NCBI RefSeq assembly: GCF_026745355.1
Contig: NC_079208.1
Span: forward strand, 47,959,169-48,023,168
From: Beta vulgaris subsp. vulgaris
Taxonomy: Eukaryota; Streptophyta; Magnoliopsida; Caryophyllales; Amaranthaceae
Length of the DNA stretch: 64,000 nucleotides
Direction of reading: 5' to 3'
The notes beneath the pieces are model-generated. The model saw only the letters and a program-made list of their open reading frames with translations. It was not told where the DNA came from and searched no databases. Each line of letters opens with the position of its first letter. Positions within the stretch are counted from its first letter, which is position 1. A program made the translations under genes and the position numbers. Below are positions 12,776 to 23,667 of this stretch, piece by piece.

Positions 12776-13870
12776 GGGAAATTTCCTCAGGTACCCCTGA
12801 GGTTTGACGTAATTCCCAAATTACCCCTCACATTTGGGGAATTCCTCAGATACCCCGAGGTTTGTGTTTGTGCTCAATATACCCTTACTCTTGACGGAAC
12901 CCTAACGCCGTTAACTTTTTTTCTCTCTTTCTTCAGTTTCTCTCCTTCCTTTCTCCTCCATGGATGAACCTCCAAGCTTTCTCTCCTCCACATCCCCACC
13001 ATCCTCCAAACTTTCTCGCAGCCCCTGCCTCGGCCGCCGCTCGCCGGAGCTTCCCGTCCACGCATCCTCGTACTCTCTCTCCTTCGTCGCACTCTCTCTC
13101 TCTCGCTTCTCCTTCTCTAAAAACCTCTGACCCCTCATCAATGTGGACGAAGCCCACCTCCCTCTCGTCACGACGACCTCATCAAATTCCACGAAGCACC
13201 CACCACGGGCCCACTTGTGCGAACCAGCCAGCATGCCCACCACTGCCCCACTTGCGCGAACCACCACACCAACGGCCACCACTCACGCAAAACACCCAAC
13301 CACCCACCTCCCTCCCTCTCGCATACCACCACCAATTCAATTCGAATGGGTTTATTTCGAAATTTCCCTAATTTAATTGCAAAATATGGGTTTCTAGAAT
13401 TAGAGTTTTGATTGCTCGAATAATCTAGGTTTAATTCGAATTTGATTGCAAAAATGTTGCTCGAAAATTTGGATTTCTACTCGAAATTGGGGTTTTGATT
13501 TCCAGCTGCAGTGGTGGCTCGCGTTAGAGAGGTGGTGGCTCGCGTTGGGTGGGTGGTGGCTCGCGTTGGGTGGTGGGCTGGGTAAGGGTGGTGGTTGAGT
13601 GAGGAGGCAGGAGATGGTTTGGTGGGTAAGGGTGGGGTGGTGGTGGATGGTGGAGGAGAGAAAGCTTGGAGGTTCATCCATGGAGGAGGGTGAGAGGAAG
13701 GAGAGAAACTGAAGAAAGAGAGAAAAAAAAGTTAACGGCGTTAGGGTTCCGTCAGAGTAAGGGTATTTTGAGCACAAACACAAACCTCGGGGGTATCTGA
13801 GGAATTCCCCAAATGTGAGGGGTAATTTGGGAATTACGTCAAACCTCAGGGGTACCTGAGGAAATTTCCC
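12776..13870. mobile_element. Non-autonomous foldback MULE
   Basis: 1095 bp with long terminal inverted repeats (roughly 12776-13015 and 13630-13870) beginning GGGAAATTTCCTCAGG. It is flanked by a perfect 9-bp TSD AATTTATTA (12767-12775, 13871-13879), the Mutator hallmark. No transposase is present. The middle is C/T-rich with proline-like ORFs on both strands that are mirror images arising from the inverted repeat, so they are not called genes. It contains the palindromic core ACGGCGTTA seen in two other elements here. Confidence 0.88.
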
Positions 13871-14168
13871 AATTTATTATGCTAGTAGAACTCTCACAGA
13901 TGCTCAAAAGAATTATTCTACTACTGAAAAAGAGTTATTAGCTATCGTGTTTGCCTTGGATAAATTTCGCTCATATCTTTTATGCTCTAAAGTTATAATA
14001 TATTCTGATCATGCCGCTTTAAGGTATTTATTATCTAAGAAAGAGTCAAAACCTAGGTTAATTAGGTGGATTCTATTATTACAAGAATTCGATCTTGAAA
14101 TTAGAGATAAAAAGGGGTCTGAAAATGCAGTGGCTGACCATTTGTCCAGAATTTTACTTGTGAGATGC
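13871..14168 (+). pseudogene. Athila RNase H, 3' part after MULE
   Basis: Coding resumes at the TSD with [34 protein letters not shown], then [13 protein letters not shown] and [11 protein letters not shown], the standard gypsy RNase H ending. It continues the frame broken at 12775, so pre-insertion RNase H was uninterrupted at this point. Confidence 0.85.
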
Positions 14169-14375
14169 TGACATTTCTTTGCAGGACAATTTTCCTGATG
14201 AGCAATTGTTCGCTGTTTCACACACGCATTTCCCATGTGTTTGTGCATATTGTTAATTACCTTGCTTCTGGTAAGATACCTTCTCAATGGTCTAAACAAG
14301 AGAAGGATAGGTTCTTTTCGCAGGTTAAGCATTATTTTTGGAAGATCCATACTTGTTTAAATAGTTTATGATCAA

Positions 14376-15448
14376 GTGATTCGTAGATGTGTGCCTGAGT
14401 GTGAAATCCCTGATATTTTAACTTTTTGTCATTCTTATGCATGTGGTGGGCATTTTGGGGGTCGTAGAACAGCTGCTAAAGTACTTCAAAGTGGGTTTTA
14501 TTGGCCGACTATATTTAAAGATGCACATAAATTTTCTATTGCATGTGAAAGATGTCAGAAAACGGAGCTATATCACATCGTAATATGATGCCTCTTAATC
14601 CTATTTTAATTGTTGAGATTTTTGATGTGTGGGGTATAGACTTTATGGGTCCATTTCCACTTTCTTTTGGCTTTACTTATAACTAGTTGCTGTTAATATG
14701 TGTCTAAATGGGTAGAAGTAAAGCAACTAGAACTAATGACCATAAAGTAGTAATGGACTTTGTTAAAGATAATATATTTTGTCGATTTGGAGTACCTAGA
14801 GCCCTTATTAGTGATGGGGGTAGTCATTTTCTTCATCGTTCATTTGAGTCATTGCTTAAAAAGTACAATGTGACACATAAAGTAGCTACTCCTTATCACC
14901 CTCAAACTAGTGGTCAAGTAGAAGTGTCTAATCGTGAGATTAAATCTATTCTTGAGAAGACAGTTAGGCCGGATAGAAAAGATTGGCCTTTGAGGTTAAA
15001 TGATGCACTTTGGGCTTATCGTACCGCATTTAAGACTCCTATAGGAATGTCACCTTATAGATTAGTTTATGGGAAGGCTTGCCACTACTGTTGAGTTAGA
15101 ACATGAGCATTTTGGGCTACTAAGCTTTTAACTTTGACATGAAACAAGCTGGTTCTAAATCGTCGTCTTCAATTAAATGAACTAGAAGAATTGCGAAATG
15201 ATGCCTATGAGAATGCTCAGATTTATAAAGCAAAAACTAAAGCTTTTCATGATAAACATATTGCTAGAAAATCTTTTGAACCAAATCAGAAAGTTTGGCT
15301 TTACAACTCTAAGCTTAAATTTTTCCAGGAAAGTTACGGTCTAGATGGGATGGTCCATTTGTTGTTGAACAGGTGTTTCCTTCTGGCGCTATACAGATTT
15401 CTGACCCACGAGATGGTCGTGTTCTCATGGTTAATGGGCAACGACTGA
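14376..15448 (+). pseudogene. Athila integrase
   Basis: 14376-14588 encodes the H2C2 zinc-binding domain (H..GGHFGGRRTAAKVLQSGFYWPT...C..C). The catalytic core follows with [10 protein letters not shown] near 14630, [10 protein letters not shown], and [19 protein letters not shown] (14708-15094). The C-terminal part (15191-15448) ends in the [15 protein letters not shown] region. Frameshifts near 14590, 14700 and 15095 inactivate it. Confidence 0.85.
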
Positions 15449-15891
15449 ACCATGCTGTATCTAATGATGTTGAGGAAGGTCTTATTGAGTCCATTAATTT
15501 GGTGGACCCTGTTTACATTGATTGAGTGTTCTGGCTAAGTCTGGCTGAAGACTTTTAAACTTAGCGCTAATGGAGGCAACCCAGCATTTTGTTTATGTTT
15601 TTATTTATTTCTTCTTATGATGTCTAGTTTCATTTCGTTTCATAGTTACTGGTTTTACTGTAATGTTTTTGTAGGTCTTTTGTGGGTGTTTGTACGCTGA
15701 TGCATGCTGACCAAAACACTTGCCGCTGCAGTTTTGTGCTTCATTTCAGTAGTAGTGATCCAGCATCTAGCACTCTCCGTTCTCGTCATTTGGCCATATT
15801 TCTACATTGCATTCGCCAGGTTGTTTGCTCCATCTTACTTATTTATGCTTTTCTTTTATTATCTTCTCGCATTGAGGACAATGCAATGAAT

Positions 15892-15904
15892 AAGTGTGGG
15901 GGGG
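15892..15904 (+). other. Internal polypurine tract of Athila element
   Basis: AAGTGTGGGGGGG follows a GAGGACAATG stretch. The same arrangement is known downstream of integrase in Athila/Tat elements, where it may act as a second plus-strand primer. Confidence 0.6.
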
Positions 15905-15911
15905 TACGAGA

Positions 15912-16101
15912 CAAACTTGGTGCATAAAGGTCACATTTGATATATTTGTTGTTATTGTGGTGAGATGGTTGTTATGTTATAATGATGAGATTTTGTGTTT
16001 GGCTGTCAAACTTGGTGCATAAAGGTCACATTTGATATATTTGTTGTTATTGTGGTGAGATGGTTGTTATGTTATAATGATGAGATTTTGTGTTTGGCTG
16101 T
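15912..16101 (+). repeat. 95-bp tandem duplication in Athila 3' region
   Basis: Two essentially identical 95-bp units (15912-16006, 16007-16101) start CAAACTTGGTGCATAAAGG. No coding content. Confidence 0.9.
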
Positions 16102-17203
16102 CATATTGGTAATTATATGCTTGAGATACAGGTTTTAAATTTATATGGCATTTAAGTGCCGGTTATCCTATTTATGGGGAGATGCTGCCCAAATTTTTCC
16201 ACAATTTGAAGAAATTTTTTTCGAGTTATATATGATATTATGTGGCTATTCAAGGGTATGTTATGCATCGTTCACTTTCACATCTTAAAAGAGTTATCGA
16301 ATAATGAGAATAATTGATAATAGGCTATAATCTAACAACGTTTTACTCAAATTCTGTTTTTATTACATAAAAAAAAAATGTTTTTGAAGTTATGAATGTG
16401 ATGACTTTAACTCTTGTAACCTATTAATGTACCTTAATAATGATCATTCTTATTGGTAATCTAGCACACTTTCTTCATTGGCTTAGATGCGGGGTATGGA
16501 GGAAGGACTTTTATACTTTAATCTACCTAATTAGTACCTATACTTTTCTTGGTGATCTTTCACTGCTCTTGGTTACTGGAGAATTACTTGACTTTGTTAA
16601 AAAAATAGAAGGAATCATGGTTCAGAAAAAAAAAGGGATTAGTAATCCAAATTATCAAATTGTGAGAATGTGAACCGTTATAAAAAAAAAAAAAAAAAAA
16701 AAGAGTATGAAAAGCCTCAAAAGCAAAACAAACAACAAAGTATCGAGTACTCCTTTGAGATCATTGGGTGGCAAGTGCAATGTCATATGAAAGAGACGAT
16801 CCATGTACAGGTACTAAGTGCCTATTGTACGGAAAAGTATGTGGGAATCAACTGAAACAATAATCAAGTCTGACTAAAGTACCTCGTATTCGAACGTCAA
16901 TACACTTGCACGTGAGCACCTAAATTACCTATGAGATCAAACAAATTTATTACAAAGGTTGCTTGAGAATAAAAGTTCAATAGCGTTCATAGCTTGCTAA
17001 GCTAACAAAAATGTTTTTTTTTTTTTTTGACTAACTTTTATGTTTTTTTTTAAAACAAAACAAAATCGTTTTAGCCTATTGTTAACTCTCATTAGTTTGG
17101 CTTCTTCTTTGAGAGATGGTGGAGTGGTACGACCCAAGTTAGTATTGAGTGATATTGAATGTTACTTTGATATTTTTCTTTGCTCGAGGACTAGCAAAAA
17201 TAT
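16102..17203 (+). other. Athila non-coding 3' region
   Basis: No conserved ORF or env-like sequence was seen. It contains several A/T homopolymers (for example 16681-16701) and short irregular ORFs with no recognised domain. Confidence 0.6.
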
Positions 17204-17216
17204 AGTGTGGGGGAGT
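17204..17216 (+). other. Terminal polypurine tract of Athila element
   Basis: AGTGTGGGGGAGT sits directly before the TGATAAGTGCG start of the 3' LTR. Confidence 0.8.
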
Positions 17217-18509
17217 TGATAAGTGCGAATTATTATATATTATAACTTTCTTATTCCCTCTTAGTATCTCCTTATTAGTATTATAACTTATAAGTTGTGG
17301 GTTTTAATTGTTTTCATATTTTATTTAGAAATTATGTTTTTTTTTTGGATTATTTATTAGTTTGACTTATGCTATGTTATCTACTAGTAGTAATATATCT
17401 CATGTTTGACAGGTACGTTAGAGAGTCAAATAACTGGGAATTGTCTTTGGGAGATTAATGAGCTAAACTAATGAATACAAATTTTAGCCAAATGGGATGA
17501 AAGTGGGCTAAGACCAATGCTGCAAAGAACAAGTCCACGCAGCCATGAATTGAGAGGAGAAGAATTAAAATAAAAAGAAAAAGAAACTCTTTTCTTAGAA
17601 AACCCACATAGCATAGGAGGAAAAGAAACAGTGGGCTTTGGTTAAAAAAAAAACCCACGGAACATCAATAATAAAAGGGGGAGAATACTGAATAGAGGGG
17701 GAGCAGACAGCAGCAATAAGACGGCAGTTCGACGAACGGAGGACGAAGCAGAGACGAACGAAGCTTGTCATCTGATTTTCAGCCATGGTTTCTCATAATT
17801 GGGTGATGTTCTCTTCAATTATGAGTAGCTAATTTCTGTTTTCTAGGACTTAGATGAAACCCTTATAGTATGAATTGATAGTTTAATTGTGTTTGAGAAT
17901 TGATATTTGGTTTATGATTGCATAACTATTTAGATTATTATTGGGTTGATTATTGTTTGCAATATTAGTTGACAATTGTTCTTGTAGAATTGATTGTTGG
18001 TTTTATTGTTATCAAATTTACATACTTTGTTCTTGTAGTTCAAAGTGTGATGTTATGCAATGGTGTTTGATGATTTGTGGTTAGAAGTTGAATAATTTAT
18101 GCTTTGATTAGATAAGTTATGTCACCTAATTAATCGCAATACAATTTTTATGAGTATTCCGGCTTGTAGTTTAGGGTACTTGATAAACCTATTAATTCTC
18201 ATTCCTATTAATCTATTAGTCACATTATTAGTGGTGGATTCGACTGTCCTAGATTCCGTATTATTATCTGTTCTCCAATTCACTTTTGTTATTGTCAAGT
18301 TTATTTAGTTTACTATATATATTTCAGATTAGTTTAATTAGTTCAAAAACAATTCATTATATTTATATTTAGGATCAAACTAGTAGACATTAGATTTAAT
18401 TTTAATCAACTGTTCCCTGTGGATACGATACCCTATCATTTATCACTTACTACCAAGTCTTGTACACTTGCAAGAATAGGGTTTTATAACTTGTTTAAAA
18501 TCGCTATCA
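17217..18509 (+). repeat. 3' LTR of Athila-type element
   Basis: 1293 bp, TG...CA, followed by the TSD GCCTC. It is 20 bp longer than the 5' LTR because of many small indels. Confidence 0.92.
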
Positions 18510-18514
18510 GCCTC

Positions 18515-18900
18515 CGATACACTTTGGGAGAAAGGTACACTCTTTCGACACAAGATGCATTCTTTTCTTCCCCTTATTTTTCCCCCCACAAAAAGTTATT
18601 GTAAATTTTGTCCAGGTCATTTAGAGTTGACATAGGGAGAAAGTTTGCTTGCATATAATAATTAGGAATTGTGTTTGGAGTAGATGAGATGAGAACCAAC
18701 TTGCCAGCTCTTGAGAGAAATTTAGCTTTCCACGACGCAGGCCTTTTTCTAACCTTATCTACAATTAATTGAACTTCTCTCCTATTGGATATTTTATAGG
18801 GTATCGGAAGACCTAGATACAAGCCAAGATTTTGAAATTCTTTGACATTAATCGTTTCTTTGAAACAACTTTTTTAAAATCTTCAGGAGTATTAGTTGAA
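18515..18900 (-). pseudogene. LINE reverse-transcriptase fragment (other half of interrupted LINE)
   Basis: The minus-strand translation of 18822-18574 has YLGLPIPYKISNRREVQ and FLSRAGKLVLISS, typical of the segment after the RT palm in plant LINE ORF2 proteins. Reading on through the TSD into 7253 downwards continues the same LINE. The 5' end is lost near 18900, so this is a 5'-truncated copy. Confidence 0.8.
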
Positions 18901-18984
18901 AAAATGAGACAGTTTTTTATCATCATTTATCTTTTGCCTTGACTCGTAACTCTCCTCACCCCTAGTCAATGTGCCATATAAAAA

Positions 18985-19265
18985 TGGTGCATGTATTGTG
19001 AAGTCGAGGTAGTATAATACAGCTAGTAAGAACTTGAACTCTTGATGAGTTGAAGGTCATGTCATAAGTTCGATTATATATATTCCCACTACGGGAATTT
19101 GAGGTTGGGTTCGCCTACCTTCGAGAGGCTTTCCCCGGCTCTTAAAGTGATTGGAAAGTAATAGAGATAGGTGCAACTTGGATAGTAGGGTCTTTGCTCA
19201 AGGCGGCCTATTTTAATACCTAGCTTGAGAAACGGAAAAAATATCGAATAAAATAAAATAAAACA
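18985..19265 (+). repeat. Possible tRNA-derived SINE
   Basis: A box A-like TAGTATAATACAGCTAGTAAG is followed about 35 bp later by a box B-like AAGTTCGATTA, then a body with CTACCTTCGAGAGGC and an A-rich tail (AAATAAAATAAAATAAAAC). The order and spacing fit a tRNA-related SINE head. No clear TSD was found, and a degenerate unrelated repeat is possible. Confidence 0.4.
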
Positions 19266-19572
19266 TACATTTGTCAATTTTCACCTCGCTTATTCACCCA
19301 TTAAACTAGAAAACAAATTTTATGTTCATATATAGATTCCAAATGTAGTAATGTGAACAATTGCGACTATCATGGACCAAGCAAAAAATTCTATGTGGTG
19401 TTCTATTCTTAAAGTAGGATGAGAAGATTTTTTTTTTTTAATTCATATGAGTCACAAATGCAATAAAATATAAAAATAGGGTGAGAAGAATATTTTCATA
19501 ACGCACATATAATTGCCAACGGCGACTATGACTACTTTCTAGAAGTGTTTTATGTTTTTTACTTTCTTTATG
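19266..19572. other. Intergenic, no gene seen
   Basis: AT-rich sequence with no convincing coding signal. 19564-19572 (TTCTTTATG) is the left TSD of the next element. Confidence 0.5.
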
Positions 19573-20721
19573 GAGAATCTTTATAGTAGACCTGGGTGTA
19601 CCATGCTCATGGTACACCCAAGGTTATTTTCAGCAAATGAGTAAAATAAGCAAATGAGCAAAATGAGCAAATGAGTAAATAAGCAAATGAGTAAATGAAC
19701 AAATGAGTAAAATGAGCAAACGAGCAAAATGAACAAGCATTTCTACTCATTTAAGAAAATGAGCACACTTTTACCCAAACTTTATCATTTGCTCATCATC
19801 TTCTTCCTTAATTTCAGATCTAGAAATTTCTTTTTTTTCGCGAATTTTAGATCTCTATTGTTTTGTTTGGAAGGAAGGAGGTGAGAGAGAACTACTGAAA
19901 CAACAACAACAGAACAACAACAACAACAATAGATCATTTGCTCATCATTTCTACTCATTTAAGAAAATGAGCACACTTTTACCCAAACTTTATCATTTGT
20001 TCATCATCTTCTTCCTTAATTTCAGATCTGGAAATTTCTTTTTTTTCGCGAATTTTAGATCTCCATTGTTGTGTTTGGAAGGAAGGAGGTGAGAGAGAAC
20101 TATTGAAACAACAACAACAGAACAACAACAACAACAATAGATCATTTGCTCATTATTTCTACTCATTTAAGAAAATGAGCACACTTTTACCCAAACTTTA
20201 TCATTTGCTCATCATCTTCTTCCTTAATTTCAGATCTAGAAATTTCTTTTTTTCGCGAATTTTAGATCTCCATTGTTGTGTTTGGAAGGAAGGAGGTGAG
20301 AGAGAACTACTGAAACAATAACAACAGAACAACAACAACAACAATAGATCATTTGCTCATCATTTCTACTCATTTAAGAAAATGATGAGCACACTTTTAC
20401 CCAAACTTTATCATTTGCTCATCATCTTCTTCCTTAATTTCAGATCTGGAAATTTCTTTTTTTTCGCGAATTTTAGATCTCCATTGTTGTGTTTGGAAGG
20501 AAGGAGGTGAGAGAGAACTACTGAAACAACAACAACAGAACAACAACAACTGATCAATCGAACACTCCATTTTTTCTGTTTCTAAGCTTTGGAAGGAAGA
20601 AGGAGAAAGAACAATTATTGCCCCAAAATTACCAGCGTGCCCCTTAAGTTGCAATTAACTACGAAAATGCCCCTGGGCATACCATGAGCATGGTACACCC
20701 GGGTGTACCATGAGTGGACTC
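19573..20721. mobile_element. Non-autonomous MULE-like element containing a tandem array
   Basis: 1149 bp bounded by a perfect 9-bp direct repeat TTCTTTATG (19564-19572, 20722-20730). The ends form an inverted repeat: both start GAG and share the self-palindromic GGGTGTACCATGCTCATGG motif (19594-19612 and its complement near 20690-20710). There is no transposase. The interior is an AAATGAGC/AAATGAGT-rich stretch followed by four 208-bp tandem units. The 9-bp TSD and TIRs point to Mutator. Confidence 0.72.
19744..20550 (+). repeat. Four-copy 208-bp tandem repeat
   Basis: The marker TACTCATTTAAGAAAATGAG occurs at 19744, 19952, 20160 and 20368, an exact 208-bp period. Each unit contains TTCAGATCT, TTTTTTCGCGAATTTTAGATCTC, GGAAGGAAGGAGGTGAGAGAG and a CAA microsatellite. 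The last unit is shortened and diverges near 20550. Apparent ORFs are by-products of the array. Confidence 0.92.
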
Positions 20722-20730
20722 TTCTTTATG

Positions 20731-21671
20731 TTCTTTCTTTCAACAATTGTCAAAAACAAAATCTAGCAACTTGAAAAATCCCTTATATGTGTTCAGTAGC
20801 CTTCATCTAAAGTCCCACATGCGTCGTGATTGATTTTCACTTTCCTTATATATTCGTTGCCGCAATTGCATGGCTTCGATGTATTCAGTGTAGAAAAAAG
20901 AAAGGTGAACAACTGAATACTGAACAAGACAAGAACCTAATTTTGTATAGATTAATATTCGGACATCCATTCTAATACCTGTCGTGGCTGTCGAAAGGGA
21001 CATATTTAGCAAGCTAAGTAACACTAGTACATATCTTGATACTTAGCTCGGCTCGTTCTCCATATGAAGGAAGAAAAGAAGATCCATGCATGTGGTCATA
21101 TGCCAGACTATATCTGATAGAGGCGATGCAAAATGACATCCAGGAGTTACTTTGGAGGGAAAGTAATTCAGCTTATTTCTGCTTTAATTAGCTTTTCTAA
21201 AGTTTTAAAATCTTACGATATGGACTTGGCGTATAGAATTAAGTAGAATATATTATTACAGGGCCAACTCAATCAAAAGTTTAAGGTGGTGGTTGGAGTC
21301 TTAAGATTGATTTTATATTCTATCACATACGTTGCTTTATTTCTTTGTTTTGGTGGAGAACTAGAGATGTGTACTAACGATTAGAGCTATTTTACCTTAG
21401 TTTGTAGAAACATAATGTTATGCTTTTCATGGTAATTTAAATTTCTTGTTGGAAGAAAAATAATACAATTGCATTCTATGAATAGAACAATTTAATTTAC
21501 GATCTACCCCCTCCTTCCGCCATTACCTATCATAAGGGTGGAAGCCGGAAGGTGCATTCAACCAATTAGGTTATCCTTAATTCTTTAAGTATTGTTTCTT
21601 AGACAATGCTATTATTGGAGCCATATGCTTAAGTTCAGACTCTCGTTACTTAAATTATTCCAAATGTTATA
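20731..21671. other. Intergenic, no gene seen
   Basis: No supported gene, repeat boundary or RNA. Short ORFs lack recognisable domains. Confidence 0.5.
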
Positions 21672-21876
21672 CTTTCTTCGTTTAGTAATAATTGCAAGAT
21701 ACCTCATTGTCATATTTTTTTAAGAAATCCGTATGAAGAGAAGAGAGATAGAGATAGTAAAATGTAGGGTCATATGATAGGAGAGATATAAAAAGGAGAT
21801 ACCAAATAAAGAAATGTTGCAATTAATATGAAACTTCCAAATAAGAGATATATTGCAGTTAACAAAATGGAGGAAG
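21672..21876. mobile_element. Stowaway-like MITE
   Basis: About 205 bp with degenerate inverted ends (CTTTCTTCGTTTAGTAATAATTGC / GCAGTTAACAAAATGGAGGAAG) flanked by TA (21670-21671, 21877-21878), as in Tc1/mariner-derived Stowaway MITEs. Confidence 0.7.
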
Positions 21877-21938
21877 TATATGTGAATTAGTAAGCTCCAT
21901 AGATGGAGCCCATTTCACACCGCGCTTCTAACATGCTA

Positions 21939-22166
21939 CTCCCTCTGGTTTTTATTAGTTTGCCCGTTTTGACTTTTGACATTATTTACATACATGACAT
22001 TGATTATCTCTTGTGATTTGTACTTAAGTAAAAATATAGTCATGTGCGATCTTGTTAGTTTTGTAATTTTTGCTTTTGATAGTTAAAGATATTAAGGTTC
22101 AAATTAGTGTGCAGGCAATTGTGAACCAAAAAAAAAAGAAAGTAATTTAATAAAAACTGGAGGAAG
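21939..22166. mobile_element. Stowaway-like MITE
   Basis: 228 bp. Ends CTCCCTCTGGTTTTTATTA and its complement TAATAAAAACTGGAGGAAG, flanked by TA (21937-21938, 22167-22168). No coding content. Confidence 0.8.
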
Positions 22167-22287
22167 TAATTAAGTTGGCCAAGCAATAACAAAGGAACGC
22201 TGAAGTCATATGAGAGTTGACACATCGTCGCAGTCTCATTTGTAATGCTTTTTTAACCCATGAACCATCTATTTGATTAATTAATGT

Positions 22288-22565
22288 CATAGGTGATCAT
22301 AGGTCGAGCCAAACTTTAGTCAAAAAATGGCTCATTTTAGGCCAAGTCTCAAGCAGAAATTTTCGCGCCAAAACCCGCTATTTAGGGTCGGGTCAAGCAA
22401 GATTTTCGGGTCAAGCCAAAACTTTAGTCTAATTATCCATATTTAGGTTGCCCGTGGACCGGTATTTTTTGCTCAAAAATTTGGTTGGAGCCGGAGCACG
22501 GATCAAAAAATTGTGTCTAAGACCAGCCCATTTTCGGGTCTGGACCATATAGATCACCTCCTCTA
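22288..22565. mobile_element. hAT-like MITE
   Basis: About 278 bp with an 8-bp direct repeat ATTAATGT on both sides (22280-22287, 22566-22573). The ends are imperfect inverted repeats (TAGGTGATCATAGG / ATAGATCACCTCC). The interior is rich in GGGTCGGGTC-like motifs. 8-bp TSDs are typical of hAT. Confidence 0.65.
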
Positions 22566-22573
22566 ATTAATGT

Positions 22574-22900
22574 GTCCTAAAATGGTGTGCCCATTTTATT
22601 TTTTATCAATTTATTTGGACTAAATTAATTAATTACTACACTTTTCAAAATACACGACCTTTCTTTCAAAATGTGTGCTCCTATTTATTACTTTGATTTA
22701 CACCATTCCAATGAACATGTATTACTTGTTAAATTTTCTTGAAGGAAGAAGAAAGTAAAGAAATAGTTGCTCCAAGACAAAAGTACAAAAAAAGTACCTT
22801 ATTAAACATTTCTTCTGGAGAATCCTACTACTCCTTTCACTCTCCTTATATTCCGTGAAAAAGAAAAAGGAATAAGCATTATATTATGAGACGGAGGAAA
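22574..22900. mobile_element. Truncated Stowaway-like MITE
   Basis: The order of motifs (AAAATGGTGTGCCCATTTT, TTTGGACTAAATTA, AACATTTCTTCTGG, GCATTATATTATGAGACGGAGG) matches the better-preserved copy at 38504-39516. The left terminus is degenerate, probably disturbed by the hAT-like insertion next to it. Confidence 0.6.
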
Positions 22901-23628
22901 TAGTAGATGTAAAATACATTGCGTGTTGCTTTAGCAGCAATGAATGCTTGCAAAATCAGATAGGAAGATGGTGATGTGTATCTAGTATCTACCAAACAGT
23001 GCATATGTAATTCAATAAAGAACCCTCCTCACCTCTGCCATATCTATGCTCATAATAACTCATACGCTCTACCACCGTTCTTAATGGTTCAACTTTCTCA
23101 TTTATTAGATCGACATATATAACAATTATTTGTTGTGTCACAAGATTAAAGTAGTGTCGCCAGCCACCTACCAAATGGAAAACATGCACTCTATTATCCT
23201 CGCAATCTTGATGAATTATTTTACCGTTTGTCTGCATGAACAGCCATTAAGTCAAATTACTTTGGAGGTATGCAACATTAAGGCTGGGTCCTTTTAAAGT
23301 TTGGGTTGAACATCCTTGTTCAAGACTAGCTAAATCTAGATAGTACACTCAATAATCTACCTGAGAAATATTGCTTTTTACTTCTATCGTGTGCTAGTGA
23401 CTGTGACGCGTCCAAACCGTACACCAAATTTTCACCGCTACATACTATGCCTGGCTACGCATTTAATTCTTAGGAGGGAAGAATAAATATCTATATACTT
23501 TGTAAAATGCAACCGAACTTCTTTCCTTAGTAATGTAATAACCGCACACGATGGGCGGACATATTTCTCAAGATTGAATGAAATAAATGACAAGTGACCA
23601 ACTTCTTCACCCTTAGAGAATCACAGCC
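22901..23628. other. Intergenic / upstream of GDSL gene
   Basis: No supported gene. It contains the distal promoter of the following gene. Confidence 0.5.
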
Positions 23629-23635
23629 TATAAAT
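23629..23635 (+). promoter_or_regulatory. TATA box of GDSL gene
   Basis: TATAAAT lies 39 bp upstream of the first ATG (23668) and 90 bp upstream of the third (23719). With transcription about 30 bp downstream, the first ATG would have a leader of only about 8 nt, so the ATG at 23719 is a serious alternative start. Confidence 0.55.
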
Positions 23636-23667
23636 TCACCTCAAAACTTTCCCATCTTCAAAAACAA

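Larger units (their letters stand above)
7259..18509 (+). mobile_element. Ty3/gypsy Athila-type LTR retrotransposon with nested MULE
   Basis: 11,251 bp, inserted in the LINE with a perfect TSD GCCTC (7254-7258, 18510-18514). LTRs are 7259-8531 and 17217-18509 (TGATAAG...GCTATCA). The PBS resembles the tRNA-Asp type used by Athila. Coding order is gag, protease, RT, RNase H, integrase, the gypsy order. The 'FLDGYSGYNQ' and 'FRRMPFGLCNAP' RT motifs and a long non-coding 3' region with an internal polypurine tract fit Athila/Tat. No env-like ORF was seen. Frameshifts and the MULE insertion in RNase H make it non-autonomous. Near-identical first 250 bp of the LTRs suggests a fairly recent insertion. 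Confidence 0.93.

Noticed and set aside
12964..13783. Several Pro/Ser/Thr/His-rich ORFs on both strands
   Set aside because: They are mirror translations of the inverted repeat and C/T-rich centre of the MULE. No domain, and the same N-terminal peptide appears from both arms.
19744..20550. Regularly spaced repeats, CRISPR-like at first glance
   Set aside because: 208-bp units are contiguous with no unique spacers, and this is a plant nuclear sequence.
20103..20654. ORFs in the 208-bp repeats
   Set aside because: Products of the tandem array and CAA microsatellite, not conserved coding sequence.
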